Positions 1 through 9,371 of a stretch of DNA of 64,000 bases are shown one piece after another; position 1 is the first letter of the stretch; every line of letters begins with the position of its first letter. This DNA is from Ureibacillus acetophenoni. GTDB lineage: Bacteria > Bacillota > Bacilli > Bacillales_A > Planococcaceae. Made by a program: the position numbers and the translations under genes. Where the stretch lies: contig NZ_OBQC01000006.1 of NCBI RefSeq assembly GCF_900220965.1, positions 1-64,000 of the forward strand. Direction: 5' to 3'. The notes beneath the pieces are model-generated. The model had not been told where the DNA came from. It ran no database searches and worked only from the letters and a program-made list of their open reading frames with translations.

Positions 1-9
1 GGCGAGTCA

Positions 10-58
10 ATAAAAAGCACCTCCTAGTAAGTTGATATGTTCATCATACTAGGAGGTG
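10..58 (-). terminator. Perfect hairpin with T-run, minus-strand terminator
   Basis: A 12-bp perfect inverted repeat pairs 18-29 (CACCTCCTAGTA) with 47-58 (TACTAGGAGGTG) around a 17-nt loop. Read on the minus strand it is followed by CTTTTTATT, so it would end leftward transcripts. On the plus strand the right arm holds an AGGAGG ribosome-site sequence that the hairpin would mask, just ahead of the ATG at 71. Confidence 0.6.
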
Positions 59-100
59 AGGTGATCTTATATGCGTAGTTTTATTGGGGGCTTACGATCT

Positions 101-1210
101 TTATTTGCGAATCCTGAGTTACTTGCGATTTCACTTAGTTTACTTGCGAAATCTGGAAATTTATTTGCGATTTTCGTTACTTTATTTGCGAATTCCAGCT
201 ACTTATTTGCGATTCCTGAATTACTTGCGATTTCGCGTAGTTTACTTGCGAAATTTGGAACTTTATTTGCGATTTTCGTTACTTTATTTGCGAGTTCCAG
301 CTACTTATTTGCGATTCCCGAATTACTTGCGATTTCGCGTAGTTTACTTGCGAAACCCGGGTCTTTATTTGCGATTTTGAACGGGTTATTTGCGGTTTCT
401 GGCATCTTATTTGCGATTCCCGAATTACTTGCGATTTCGACTGGTTTACTTGCGAAATTTGGATACTTATTTGCGAATGCCTATACTTTATTTGCGAGTT
501 CCAGCTACTTATTTGCGATTCCTGAGTTACTTGCGATTTCGAGTAGTTTACTTGCGAAATCTGGAACTTTATTTGCGATTTTCGTTACTTTATTTGCGAG
601 TTCCAGCTACTTATTTGCGATTCCCGAATTACTTGAGATTTCGCGTAGTTTACTTGCGAAATCTGGAAATTTATTTGCGATTTTCGTTACTTTATTTGCG
701 AGTTCCAGCTACTTATTTGCGAATCCTGAGTTACTTGCGATTTCGCGTAGTTTACTTGCGAAATCCGGGTCTTTATTTGCGATTCCCGAATTACTTGCGA
801 TTTCGCGTAGTTTACTTGCGAAATCTGGAAATTTATTTGCGATTTTCGTTATTTTATTTGCGAGTTCCAGCTACTCATTTGCGATTCCTGAGTTACTTGC
901 GATTTCGCGTAGTTTACTTGCGAAATCCGGGTCTTTATTTGCGATTTTGAACGGGTTATTTGCGGTTTCCGGCATCTTATTTGCGATTCCCGAATTACTT
1001 GCGATTTCGCGTAGTTTACTTGCGAAATCTGGAACTTTATTTTCGATTTTCGTTACTTTATTTGCTAGTTCCAGCTACTTATTTGCGATTCCTGAATTAT
1101 TTGCGATTTCACCTGGATTACTTGCGAAATTTGGATACTTATTTGCGAATTCTGGCACTTATTTGCGAATTCCGGCAACTTATTTGCGAATTTCACCCAG
1201 CTACTTGCGA
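101..1210. repeat. Higher-order tandem repeat with TTTGCGA/CTTGCGA cores
   Basis: About 55 copies of a YTTGCGA core run from 104 to 1204. Spacing follows 21-21-21-21-18 bp, giving a 102-bp higher-order unit: equivalent cores sit at 104, 206, 308, 410, 512, 614 and 716. A two-unit deletion follows near 776, then the phase resumes at 878, 980 and 1082; the last units are irregular (one 20-bp step at 1142-1162). Because the units are multiples of three and contain no stop in two frames, long reading frames arise, including one of 381 codons from ATG 71 with heptads of the LFAxxxx type. That ATG has a good GAGGTG site 7 nt upstream, so coding cannot be excluded, but the second open frame and the lack of any known domain argue for non-coding DNA. 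Confidence 0.9.
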
Positions 1211-1257
1211 AATTAAAGCCTGCTCACTAATAATTCAGAACCCCCTCCCCATAAAAA

Positions 1258-1291
1258 TTAAAAAGAAAAACCCGCTCCCAAAAGAGCAGGT
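1258..1291 (-). terminator. Terminator of the ABC transporter operon
   Basis: The arms 1270-1277 (ACCCGCTC) and 1284-1291 (GAGCAGGT) pair, and on the minus strand the stem is followed by TTTTTCTTTTT. It lies 25 bases past the stop codon of the ATPase gene. Confidence 0.8.
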
Positions 1292-1315
1292 TCTCCTATA
1301 CAAAATCCTAATTCA

Positions 1316-2119
1316 TTAACTTCCCAGTAACGCCTTATCAGAAGACATTTTTTCACCGCGGATGTGTTCGAATTCAGTCATTAGATCAGGGATGGTTAAG
1401 GTTGGTTTTTTGGCTTCATCAATTTCTAGAATGATTTGACCTTTATCCATCATAATCAAACGGTTCCCTAAATCAATCGCTTGTTGCATGTTATGCGTAA
1501 CCATCAACGTTGTTAAGTTGTTTTCCTCAACAAGTTGTTTCGTTAGATTCGTTATTAACTCCGCACGAGATGGGTCTAGTGCAGCTGTATGTTCATCTAA
1601 CAAAAGAATGGATGGTTGGGTAAATGTCGCCATTAATAAAGACAGTGCTTGACGTTCCCCACCTGACAACAATCCAACTTTTGCATTTAAACGGTTTTCT
1701 AAGTTTAAAGATAGCTTTTCTAACGATGTTCGGAAAAAGTCTTTGCGCTCACGGTTTACGCCGAATCGTAAACCACGTTTTTTATTTCTTGAATAAGCAA
1801 TAGCTAGGTTTTCTTCAATTGTCATCGTTGGCGCTGTACCTGCCATTGGATCTTGGAAGACACGCCCGATATATTGTGAACGTTTAAACTCAGGTAATTT
1901 TGTTACTTCTTTTCCATCGATTGTAATGGCTCCGAAGTCTGGTGTTAATGCCCCTGAAATCATATTCAGCATCGTCGACTTCCCTGCACCATTACTACCA
2001 ATAACAGTAACGAAATCACCAGGTGCTAAATGTAAATTGATATTGTTTAAAGCTACTTTTTCATCCATCGTACCTTCATTAAAAATCTTATTGATTCCTT
2101 CTAGTTTAAGCAAGGTCAT
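1316..2119 (-). CDS. ABC transporter ATP-binding protein (TrpZ-like)
   Basis: A 267-aa ABC ATPase, the energising subunit of a three-part importer with the two genes upstream of it. Walker A is GSNGAGKST at residues 41-49, the signature LSGGERQ is near 150, and Walker B is LLLDEHTAALDP. His in place of the usual Pro after DE is, as far as I recall, typical of this subfamily. It overlaps the permease gene by 14 nt, so the two are translationally coupled, and a terminator follows. The family partners a PF04392-type substrate-binding protein; in streptococci such systems (TrpXYZ) import tryptophan. The nearby trp operon fits that, but no Trp T-box was seen on this operon and the substrate remains inferred. 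Confidence 0.85.
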   Translation of the reverse strand: MTLLKLEGINKIFNEGTMDEKVALNNINLHLAPGDFVTVIGSNGAGKSTMLNMISGALTPDFGAITIDGKEVTKLPEFKRSQYIGRVFQDPMAGTAPTMTIEENLAIAYSRNKKRGLRFGVNRERKDFFRTSLEKLSLNLENRLNAKVGLLSGGERQALSLLMATFTQPSILLLDEHTAALDPSRAELITNLTKQLVEENNLTTLMVTHNMQQAIDLGNRLIMMDKGQIILEIDEAKKPTLTIPDLMTEFEHIRGEKMSSDKALLGS

Positions 2120-3140
2120 TCCCTCCCTGCGTTACTAATTCTCGTTGCTCTCTTAATCGTTCCAAACGTCGTTTTTCTTTACGCTTTTTGTCACGTTGTT
2201 TACTTACTAGTTGAGGGATAACAAGTGCTAATACGACAATAATAGCCGTTATTAGTTTCATATCACTAGAATCTAACCAAGGCACACGTAATGCAAGCGC
2301 GTAAATGATACGGTAGATAATTGCACCAAATACGACTGCAAGTGTCGCTCTAAAGATTGTTTTCGTACCAAAAATCGCTTCACCGATAATTACCGAAGCA
2401 AGACCAATTACAATCATCCCAATACCCATGTTAACATCGGAGAATTTAGAGTATTGTGCGATTAACGATCCTGAAAATGCAACTAACGCATTGGATATTC
2501 CTAGACCTAAAATCGTATAACGGTCTGTATTTGCCGAAAAGCTTCGAATCATTCTTTTGTTGTCACCCGTTGCACGGATTGCCAAACCAACTTCTGTTTT
2601 TAAGAACCAGTCTGCTAACAATTTAATAATTACTGTAATGATTAGTACAATTAAAACTGTACCCCAAGTTCCTGGAGCAGCTGAAGCTCCTAATGACTTC
2701 ACAAAATTTGATAATGCAGTATCAATGCCTAAAGGACTCCAAAATCCTTGAAACTGTGAAAAAATCGTTTCATTACTTTGTAATTGTATATTCGGCTTAA
2801 CAATTACATTTTCTGCAGAGAATCCCATGATTCGTAGATTGATAGAATACAAAGCAATCTGCATTAATATCCCTGCTAATAACGCATTAATTTTTCCTTT
2901 TGTGTGTAATAGACCAGTCATACATCCTGCAATGAATCCAGCAACGATTGCTATCAATGTAGCTATAATCGGGTGATAGCCTAGTACAATCATCATCGCT
3001 GCTGTTGCCGCTCCCGTTACAAAGCTTCCGTCAACCGTTAAATCTGGAAAATCCAACACTCGGAATGTTAAATACACTCCGAGTGCCATAATTGCATAGA
3101 TGATTCCTTGCTCGACTGAACCAAAGATAGATAAAAACAT
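2106..3140 (-). CDS. ABC transporter permease (TrpY-like)
   Basis: A 344-aa membrane protein of the BPD_transp_2 / branched-chain-like permease type, with about eight or nine hydrophobic segments, a conserved early stretch (LTFRVLDFPDLTVDGSF) and a very basic C-terminal tail after residue 310 (KQRDKKRKEKRRLERL). It forms the membrane channel for the adjacent binding protein and ATPase. The start ATG at 3140 has a modest ribosome site (AGGAGATG). The gap of about 110 nt to the binding-protein gene is normal for this arrangement. Substrate is not evident from sequence; tryptophan or another aromatic or purine-like solute is possible. Confidence 0.85.
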   Translation of the reverse strand: MFLSIFGSVEQGIIYAIMALGVYLTFRVLDFPDLTVDGSFVTGAATAAMMIVLGYHPIIATLIAIVAGFIAGCMTGLLHTKGKINALLAGILMQIALYSINLRIMGFSAENVIVKPNIQLQSNETIFSQFQGFWSPLGIDTALSNFVKSLGASAAPGTWGTVLIVLIITVIIKLLADWFLKTEVGLAIRATGDNKRMIRSFSANTDRYTILGLGISNALVAFSGSLIAQYSKFSDVNMGIGMIVIGLASVIIGEAIFGTKTIFRATLAVVFGAIIYRIIYALALRVPWLDSSDMKLITAIIVVLALVIPQLVSKQRDKKRKEKRRLERLREQRELVTQGGNDLA

Positions 3141-3251
3141 ATTGAATCATCTCCTAGCTTGCTTATTAAAGTTTGTATTACGTTTATAAGTTCCCTCTAC
3201 TTTGTCACTTCACATCAATAAAGCACAAAGTGTATAAAAATGACTTGCTTT

Positions 3252-4268
3252 TTATTCTACTACTTCTGCATTCCAAGAGTCTTTAATTTCAACACCGATT
3301 GTATCAGCAGTGTTTTTATTTACTACTAATTTTAAGTTCGCAGGGTATGCTGCTGGAATATCAGATGGAGTCGCTTCACCTTTTAAGATCTTCACAGCCA
3401 TTTCACCAGCTTCATAACCGATATCATAGTAAGAGAAACCAAATGCAGCTAAACCGCCACCAGCTACTGAGTCTAATTCACCTACGATTAATGGAAGTTG
3501 GTTTGTATTTGCAACATCTACTACTGTAGGAAGCGCTGATACAACTGTATTGTCAGTAATAATATAAATTGCATCTACTTTACCTAGTAATGATTCTGTT
3601 GCTTGTTTTACTTCTGCTGAAGTTGTTACAGCAGCCTCTTCTAATTGGCCACCTTTTGCTTCTAATTGCTCTCTAACTTGATCTACTTGAACAACTGAGT
3701 TTTGTTCACCCGTGTTATAAACTGTCCCTACTTTTGTTATACCTAATTCATCGACAATAAAGTTAACTGTCTTTTCAATTGTATCTGGATGTAAATCAAC
3801 TGTACCTGTTACATTTGCTCCTGGAGCTTCCATAGAACTTACTAATTCAGCACTTACAGGATCAGTTACTGAAGTAAATATAATAGGAATATCTCCTGTT
3901 GCGTTTTTAGCAGCTTGTGCAGATGGTGTTGAGTTCGCAAAAATTAAATCTACGTTTTGACTAACTAAGTCTTGTGCGATTGTTACGTTCATACTTTGAT
4001 CGTTTTGTGCATTGTTATCAACAAACTCAACAGTTAAGCCTGAATCTTTAATCGCATCTTTAAAACCTTGAGTAGCAGCATCTAAAGATGGATGTTCTAC
4101 GATTTGTGTTGTACCAACTTTATAAGTTTTTGTTTCTTCTGTTGCTTCTTCTCCATTTGAACCATTAGTACTTTCTGTAGGTTCGTTAGAAGAGCTATTA
4201 CTATTTCCGCCGCCACATGCAGCAAGAAGTAAAATTAGCCCGAATAATAAAAATGATAATTTTTTCAT
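3252..4268 (-). CDS. ABC transporter substrate-binding lipoprotein (TrpX-like, PF04392)
   Basis: A 338-aa extracellular solute-binding lipoprotein. The signal peptide ends in a lipobox LLAAC with the lipidated Cys at residue 18, followed by a Gly/Ser/Asn/Glu-rich linker to about residue 45. The body (KVGTTQIVEHPSLDAATQGF, then IIFTSVTDPVSAEL and a C-terminal GYEAGEMAVKIL) is typical of the ABC_sub_bind family. It is first in a three-gene operon with permease and ATPase downstream. A small hairpin (TCATCGA/TCGATGA, 4298-4318) lies 30 nt upstream of the start, but I saw no T-box or known riboswitch in the 5' region. Family-level tryptophan specificity is an inference. Confidence 0.87.
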   Translation of the reverse strand: MKKLSFLLFGLILLLAACGGGNSNSSSNEPTESTNGSNGEEATEETKTYKVGTTQIVEHPSLDAATQGFKDAIKDSGLTVEFVDNNAQNDQSMNVTIAQDLVSQNVDLIFANSTPSAQAAKNATGDIPIIFTSVTDPVSAELVSSMEAPGANVTGTVDLHPDTIEKTVNFIVDELGITKVGTVYNTGEQNSVVQVDQVREQLEAKGGQLEEAAVTTSAEVKQATESLLGKVDAIYIITDNTVVSALPTVVDVANTNQLPLIVGELDSVAGGGLAAFGFSYYDIGYEAGEMAVKILKGEATPSDIPAAYPANLKLVVNKNTADTIGVEIKDSWNAEVVE

Positions 4269-4664
4269 ATTTGCTTCCTCCGTTTAAGTTTTCTCATTTC
4301 ATCGATTCGCAGTCGATGAATTTAGAATATTTTGAATCTAGTGAGTATACGCTATCTTACAGTCACAAAGTTTGTTAGTCAATAAGATTCAGAGCCTGAT
4401 AATTCACTAAATTATTATAGATTCATTCTAGCATATTAATTTAGTGCTTTAAAGTGCTAAATTTTTTAAATTTTAAATAAAATTATGATTTTTCATACAA
4501 AATCGTCACCTAAACCTCCATCTTTTTAATTATATTGACCTAATTCTATATATCTGTTAATATACTAAATTGTGCGTTTTCTATTTGGCAGCATGAATTT
4601 CAGTCTAATACAATACGACTTTCGTACTTATAATAGTGCAAATGACGCGATATTGATCACGCGC
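4269..4664. other. Divergent intergenic region between ABC operon and queT
   Basis: About 400 AT-rich bases between divergent genes. It holds the small hairpin 4298-4318 in the leader of the binding-protein gene and a TTTAG/CTAAA dyad around 4440-4470. I saw no open frame with a ribosome site and no T-box. Confidence 0.5.
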
Positions 4665-4704
4665 ACCGTGGTTCGAAACCATCCCACGAAAAAAAACTAA
4701 GGAG
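4665..4704 (+). promoter_or_regulatory. preQ1-I riboswitch
   Basis: Stem P1 pairs 4667-4671 (CGTGG) with 4684-4688 (CCACG), the loop begins TTCGAAACC, and the A-rich tail AAAAAACTAAGG follows at 4691-4702. This is the class I preQ1 aptamer architecture. The tail contains the AAGGAG ribosome site of queT, so preQ1 binding should hide it and repress translation. The location in front of a queuosine-precursor transporter supports the call. Confidence 0.88.
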
Positions 4705-4712
4705 AAATGAAT

Positions 4713-5204
4713 ATGAAAGTAAAATTTATCGCAACAACTGGTATTATTGCAGCACTTTATGTTGCTGTTACCCTACTTGTTGCACCGTTTGGATTTACGG
4801 AAATCCAATTTAGAGTTTCTGAAATGTTCAATCATTTGGTTGCATTTAGCCCAAGTTTTATGCCTGGGGTTGTCATTGGTGTATTTATCGCAAATTTATT
4901 TTCACCACTTGGCATGTATGATTTAGTCTTTGGTGTAGCTCACTCGATTATCACTCTTGGAATCTTCATTTTGATTTGTAAGTTTGTGAAAAATATTTGG
5001 GCACGCTTAATTATTAACTCGTTTTTATTCACTTTTACAATGTTCATCATCGCATTTGAGTTACACTTAGCATTCGATATTCCTTGGACATTGTTCTTAT
5101 GGACATGGTTTACTTGTGCAGTTGGTGAATTTGTCGTATTAGCAGTAGGTACGCCAATTATGTACCTTTTAAATAAACGTTTGAATTTTAAAGATTTAAT
5201 TTAA
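4713..5204 (+). CDS. queT: Queuosine precursor transporter QueT
   Basis: A 163-aa integral membrane protein of the QueT family (ECF-type S component for preQ1/preQ0 or related queuosine precursors) with about five hydrophobic helices. The start is placed at the second ATG (4713) rather than 4707 because AAGGAG at 4699-4704 is 8 nt from 4713 but only 2 nt from 4707. The conserved early segment FGFTEIQFRVSEMFNHL is a family hallmark. It is a single-gene transcription unit, controlled by the preQ1-I riboswitch directly upstream and closed by a strong terminator downstream. It relies on ECF ATPases and the T protein encoded elsewhere. Confidence 0.9.
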   Translation: MKVKFIATTGIIAALYVAVTLLVAPFGFTEIQFRVSEMFNHLVAFSPSFMPGVVIGVFIANLFSPLGMYDLVFGVAHSIITLGIFILICKFVKNIWARLIINSFLFTFTMFIIAFELHLAFDIPWTLFLWTWFTCAVGEFVVLAVGTPIMYLLNKRLNFKDLI

Positions 5205-5211
5205 CCGTTTT

Positions 5212-5243
5212 AACCGATAGGCTCAGTCCTATCGGTTTTTTTA
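5212..5243 (+). terminator. queT terminator
   Basis: A 10-bp perfect stem (AACCGATAGG, 5212-5221, with CCTATCGGTT, 5228-5237) is followed by a T-run. Confidence 0.92.
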
Positions 5244-5324
5244 TTTCCCCTGACACACTTTGATTTTTCAGAAAACATTGACAAATAGTAAAATGCAGTC
5301 TACAATACAAGTTAATTAATTGTT

Positions 5325-5675
5325 CGGATACGGAGAAAGGTTGCGGTAGCGCGACCACCGTTAGAGCAGAGCTTAGCCTGAGTTTAGATGAGAATAGCCG
5401 AGTAAATTGATGAATAAGAATAGTAGCGAAAATCGTATGGTTAAGAGAGCTAGTGGTTGGTGTGAACTAGTGCATACCTTTCGTGAATGGGTCTTATGAG
5501 AGCAGCTGGCGTAAGTTGGCTGACGTCTTTCCTACGTTATAAGGAAGTGTTTATTTAGTTATAACACTATATAAACACACCAAGGTGGAAGTAACTCGTT
5601 TACTTCAACAGAGGTGGCAACGCGGTATAAATCGTCCTCTACAAAAGGTATTTTCCTTTTGTAGAGGGCTTTTTT
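5325..5675 (+). promoter_or_regulatory. T-box leader of the trp operon
   Basis: The leader carries a T-box-like core GAGGTGGCAACGCGG at 5611-5625, followed by a strong terminator stem (CCTCTACAAAAGG, 5636-5648, with CCTTTTGTAGAGG, 5655-5667, then T-run). An upstream Stem I region includes GAATGGGTC, whose TGG at 5488-5490 fits a tryptophan specifier codon. Uncharged tRNA-Trp should stabilise the antiterminator and switch on trpDCFBA. The exact 5' boundary and specifier assignment were made by eye. Confidence 0.85.
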
Positions 5676-5719
5676 ATTTTCATCTAAACCTCCATCAATC
5701 ATTTAGGAGGAATAAAGAT

Positions 5720-6754
5720 ATGACTATCCAATTTTTCACAAACCATGTTAGTAAAGGTGAAAACCTTGACTTTGAAGAAATGGTTCAAGCTGTTGAACTT
5801 ATATTTAATGAAGAAACATCAAAAAGTGAGATTGCCGATTTTCTTATTGCACTTAGTTTAAAAGGTGAAACCGCACAAGAAATTGCTGCACTTGCAACCG
5901 TTATGAAATCTAATGCCCTTAAAGTTCCTGTTCCAGAGGGTACGTATATCGATAACTGTGGTACAGGTGGAGATGGTTTAAAAAGCTTCAATATTAGTAC
6001 AACATCTGCAATTGTATTAGCTTCAGCTGGAGTCCGAGTTACAAAACACGGAAATCGCAAAATTTCCAGTGCATCAGGAAGTTCAGATGTTCTGCAAGCA
6101 TTAGGTATACACACGAATTTTACAATTAATGACTCAGTTGATTTATTAAAGGAAGAAGGGATTACCTTCCTTTATGCACCAAATGTTCACCCTAAACTAA
6201 AACGGATTGGTGAGGTACGACAAGCAATTGGAAAACCTACAATTTTTAATATGGTGGGCCCTTTAACAAACCCAGTTCATCTGAAAACACAAATAGTCGG
6301 TATTAACCGCCCTCATTTCGTAAAGGAATACGCTGAAGTGCTAAATATATTAGGTCGTGAACGTGCAATTGTTGTATCTGGAACACTAGGTATGGATGAA
6401 GCTTCCCTATCTAACGACAATACGTTTGCGTTGTTGGAAAAAGGTGAAGTAACGCCATTTGAATTGCGTATGGAAGATTTAGGACTTTCCCCTGCCCCTG
6501 TTACTGCATTACGAGGCGGTACACCAGATGATAACGCAGTGATCTTAAAGGATTTATTAAAAGGTAAACAAAGTGCTTACTTTGATGCGGTTTTATTAAA
6601 TTCTGCACTCGGCCTTTTTGCTTACGGTACGGTTGATTCCATAAAAGAAGGTATTGAAGTAGCACGAGAGGCAATTCTGTCAGGACGTTCATTAGCAAAA
6701 CTAGAATCCATCATTGGATTTAGCGAAGAGATTTTAAAGGAGCGAGCAGTGTAA
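5720..6754 (+). CDS. trpD: Anthranilate phosphoribosyltransferase
   Basis: A 344-aa TrpD that joins anthranilate to PRPP. The PRPP-binding GTGGDG motif, the HGNRKISSASGSSD segment and NMVGPLTNP are all present. The start is at 5720 (MTIQFFTNH), 10 nt after AGGAGGAATAAAG; a longer in-frame extension to 5585 would be inside the T-box and is not coding. It is the first gene after the T-box, where many Bacillales have trpE; no trpE or trpG is present. It overlaps trpC by one base (TAATG). Confidence 0.95.
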   Translation: MTIQFFTNHVSKGENLDFEEMVQAVELIFNEETSKSEIADFLIALSLKGETAQEIAALATVMKSNALKVPVPEGTYIDNCGTGGDGLKSFNISTTSAIVLASAGVRVTKHGNRKISSASGSSDVLQALGIHTNFTINDSVDLLKEEGITFLYAPNVHPKLKRIGEVRQAIGKPTIFNMVGPLTNPVHLKTQIVGINRPHFVKEYAEVLNILGRERAIVVSGTLGMDEASLSNDNTFALLEKGEVTPFELRMEDLGLSPAPVTALRGGTPDDNAVILKDLLKGKQSAYFDAVLLNSALGLFAYGTVDSIKEGIEVAREAILSGRSLAKLESIIGFSEEILKERAV

Positions 6755-7551
6755 TGACAATCTTACAAAACATTATTGATTATAAAGAAACGTTAATTCC
6801 TACTTTACTTAAAAATAAACCACAGTTTAACGTTGTGGAAAAAGTACGCCCGTCTTTATATGACGAGTTACGTAAATCAAACACACTTCAAGTAATTTCT
6901 GAAATGAAGCGCGCTTCCCCTTCAAAAGGATTAATTAACGAAGGAGCCAATCCAATTGAGCAAGCAAAAAAATATGAATCTGCTGGAGCCGTTTGTATTT
7001 CTGTATTAACGGAAGATAAATATTTCAAAGGTTCTTATCAAGATTTAGCGGTTATCGCAAATACCGTGGATATTCCTCTACTAAATAAAGACTTCATCAT
7101 TCATGAAGTACAAATCGATTATGCGAAAGCAGCAGGTGCATCTGTCATTCTATTGATTGTTGCTGCCCTTTCAGATGAAAAGCTAAAGGCATTCTATGAT
7201 TATGCAACGAATTTAGGGCTCGATGTATTGGTTGAAGTTCACAATGAAGAAGAACTTGACCGCGCACTTGCAATTAATCCAAAAATTATCGGTGTGAACA
7301 ACCGTGATTTAAAAACATTTAACCTTGATTTAGCTCAAACTGAAAAACTTGCCGAAAAAATAAATGCAATTCATGATATCGCGTTTATTAGTGAAAGTGG
7401 TATATGGACGAATGAAGATGCAGAGCGTGTAGCAAAGGCTGGCGCTCGTGGGGTTTTAGTTGGTGAATCTTTAATGAGAAGTGGAAATGTGGAAGATGCT
7501 TTGAAATCTTTACAGGTCAAACTACCTGAGATTGTTGAGGTTGTGAAATAA
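6754..7551 (+). CDS. trpC: Indole-3-glycerol phosphate synthase
   Basis: A 265-aa (beta/alpha)8-barrel enzyme that closes the indole ring from CdRP. Key motifs: SEMKRASPSKG (active-site Lys near residue 53), LLNKDFI, VEVHNEEEL, GVNNRDLKTF and SESGI near the phosphate site. Normal full length. Its ATG overlaps the trpD stop codon and its own stop directly abuts the trpF start, showing tight translational coupling within trpDCFBA. Confidence 0.95.
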   Translation: MTILQNIIDYKETLIPTLLKNKPQFNVVEKVRPSLYDELRKSNTLQVISEMKRASPSKGLINEGANPIEQAKKYESAGAVCISVLTEDKYFKGSYQDLAVIANTVDIPLLNKDFIIHEVQIDYAKAAGASVILLIVAALSDEKLKAFYDYATNLGLDVLVEVHNEEELDRALAINPKIIGVNNRDLKTFNLDLAQTEKLAEKINAIHDIAFISESGIWTNEDAERVAKAGARGVLVGESLMRSGNVEDALKSLQVKLPEIVEVVK

Positions 7552-8175
7552 ATGGTTAAGGTAAAAATTTGTGGACTGAAAGAAGTAGAACATGTTCAAG
7601 CAGCAGTAGCAGCAGGTGCAAGTTTCATAGGGTTTATGTTTGCGCCAAGTAAACGTCAAATTTCAGTTAAACATGCAACGGAACTAGCAAAACACGTTCC
7701 CTCTCATGTAAAAAAAGTTGGTGTATTTGTTAATCCATCTGAAGATCAGGTACACGATACCGTTAAACAAGTGGGTCTTGATTATGTTCAATATCATGGC
7801 AATGAAAGTTCAGAGTTCATTGAAAATCTTGGCTACCCTTCCATTAAAGCATTTTCAATTAGAGGGTATGAAGATGTTGAAAAAGCTAGTAAATACAATG
7901 TAGATTATTATTTATTCGACGCACCAGGAACTGATTATGCTGGTGGTAGTGGGCGTGTATTTGATTGGTCATTATTAGATCAACTATCTATCTCAAAAGA
8001 CCGAGTCATTTTAGCAGGTGGATTAAATAGTGGTAACGTCCAGCAGGCCATAAAACAGGTTTCCCCTCATGGAGTCGATGTTTCAAGTGGTGTTGAACGT
8101 GACGGTGCAAAGGATTCAGATTTAATAAAACAATTTATAGAAACAGCTTGCGAAAAAAGGAGTGTATTGAAATAA
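7552..8175 (+). CDS. trpF: Phosphoribosylanthranilate isomerase
   Basis: A 207-aa TIM-barrel isomerase converting PRA to CdRP. The catalytic Cys is in VKICGLKE at the N terminus, the catalytic Asp is in LFDAPG, and the phosphate-binding loops [10 protein letters not shown] and GVDVSSGVE are intact. It begins immediately after the trpC stop and its TAA overlaps the trpB ATG (TAATG). It is separate from trpC, as in B. subtilis. Confidence 0.95.
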   Translation: MVKVKICGLKEVEHVQAAVAAGASFIGFMFAPSKRQISVKHATELAKHVPSHVKKVGVFVNPSEDQVHDTVKQVGLDYVQYHGNESSEFIENLGYPSIKAFSIRGYEDVEKASKYNVDYYLFDAPGTDYAGGSGRVFDWSLLDQLSISKDRVILAGGLNSGNVQQAIKQVSPHGVDVSSGVERDGAKDSDLIKQFIETACEKRSVLK

Positions 8176-9371
8176 TGACTACTACAACTACTAAAAAAGG
8201 TCGATTCGGTCGTTTTGGAGGACAATTTGTTCCTGAAACGTTGATGACTGCATTACAAGAACTCGAGGAAGCTTATGACAAATTTAAAAATGATGAAGAA
8301 TTTCAAAATGAACTTAACTATTACTTAAAGAATTACGTCGGTCGAGAAACTCCTCTTTATTTCGCAGAGCGACTAACAGCTCAGTTCGGTGGTGCAAAAA
8401 TTTACTTAAAACGTGAGGATTTAAACCATACTGGTGCACACAAAATTAATAACGCTTTAGGTCAAGCGCTCCTTGCAAAACGTATGGGCAAAAATAAAAT
8501 CGTTGCAGAAACTGGGGCTGGTCAACATGGTGTTGCCACTGCTACTGCGTGTGCCCTACTTGGTATGGAATGTATCGTTTATATGGGTGCTGAAGATGTG
8601 AAGCGTCAAGCATTAAACGTATTCCGTATGGAGCTACTTGGCACAAAGGTAGTTGGAGTTGAAAAAGGTTCTGCGACTTTAAAAGATGCAGTGAATGAAG
8701 CACTTCGTCACTGGGTAACAAATATTGAAGATACGCACTACATTTTAGGTTCTGCTATGGGACCTCACCCGTTCCCTACTATTGTTCGTGACTTCCAACG
8801 TGTCATTGGGGATGAAACTCGTAAACAAATATTAGAAGTAGAAAACCGTTTACCAGATGCTGTTGTTGCATGTATTGGTGGAGGTAGTAATTCAATTGGT
8901 ATGTTCTACCCATTCGTCGAAGATTCAGATGTTGCATTATACGGTGTAGAAGCTGCTGGACATGGTATTGAAACTGGTAAACATGCTGCTGCTATTAATG
9001 GCGGTCAAACAGGCGTTTTACACGGAGCATTTATGTATTTGTTGCAAGACGAAAACGGCTTTGTGCAAGAGGCTCATTCCATTTCTGCAGGTTTAGATTA
9101 CCCTGGCGTTGGACCAGAGCATTGTCATCTACATGATTCTGGTCGTGCCACTTACGTTAATATTACGGACGACGAAGCATTAGAAGGTGTAAAACTCCTA
9201 TGCAAAACTGAAGGAATCCTTCCTGCCCTGGAAAGTGCCCATGCTATTGCTTACGCTTCAAAATTAGCAAAAACAATGTCTCCTGATGAGATTCTTGTCA
9301 TCTGTTTATCGGGTCGTGGAGATAAAGATGTTCATACCATTTCTTCTGCACTTGGAGGTGACTTAACATGA
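8175..9371 (+). CDS. trpB: Tryptophan synthase beta chain
   Basis: A 398-aa PLP enzyme joining indole and serine. The PLP lysine lies in [13 protein letters not shown], the phosphate loop is [10 protein letters not shown], and the C-terminal SGRGDKD is present. The start is at 8175 ([10 protein letters not shown]), sharing the A of the trpF stop; the longer frame from 8148 lies inside trpF. It overlaps trpA by 4 nt (ATGA), as expected for subunits of one complex that channel indole. Confidence 0.96.
   Translation: MTTTTTKKGRFGRFGGQFVPETLMTALQELEEAYDKFKNDEEFQNELNYYLKNYVGRETPLYFAERLTAQFGGAKIYLKREDLNHTGAHKINNALGQALLAKRMGKNKIVAETGAGQHGVATATACALLGMECIVYMGAEDVKRQALNVFRMELLGTKVVGVEKGSATLKDAVNEALRHWVTNIEDTHYILGSAMGPHPFPTIVRDFQRVIGDETRKQILEVENRLPDAVVACIGGGSNSIGMFYPFVEDSDVALYGVEAAGHGIETGKHAAAINGGQTGVLHGAFMYLLQDENGFVQEAHSISAGLDYPGVGPEHCHLHDSGRATYVNITDDEALEGVKLLCKTEGILPALESAHAIAYASKLAKTMSPDEILVICLSGRGDKDVHTISSALGGDLT

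Noticed and set aside
101-1210. Possible CRISPR array
   Set aside because: Spacing is 18-21 bp in total, cores are 7 bp, and the intervening bases repeat in a higher order, so there are no spacers.
84-1319. Three more open frames (YLRF-type repeats) in the first 1.3 kb
   Set aside because: They are alternative frames of the tandem array; lack of stops follows from the unit sequence. None has a ribosome site of its own.
4269-4700. T-box for the TrpXYZ-like operon
   Set aside because: No T-box core or specifier-like Stem I was found on the minus strand, only a short hairpin.
5585-5719. N-terminal extension of TrpD
   Set aside because: This segment is the T-box antiterminator and terminator; the ribosome site lies at 5703-5715.
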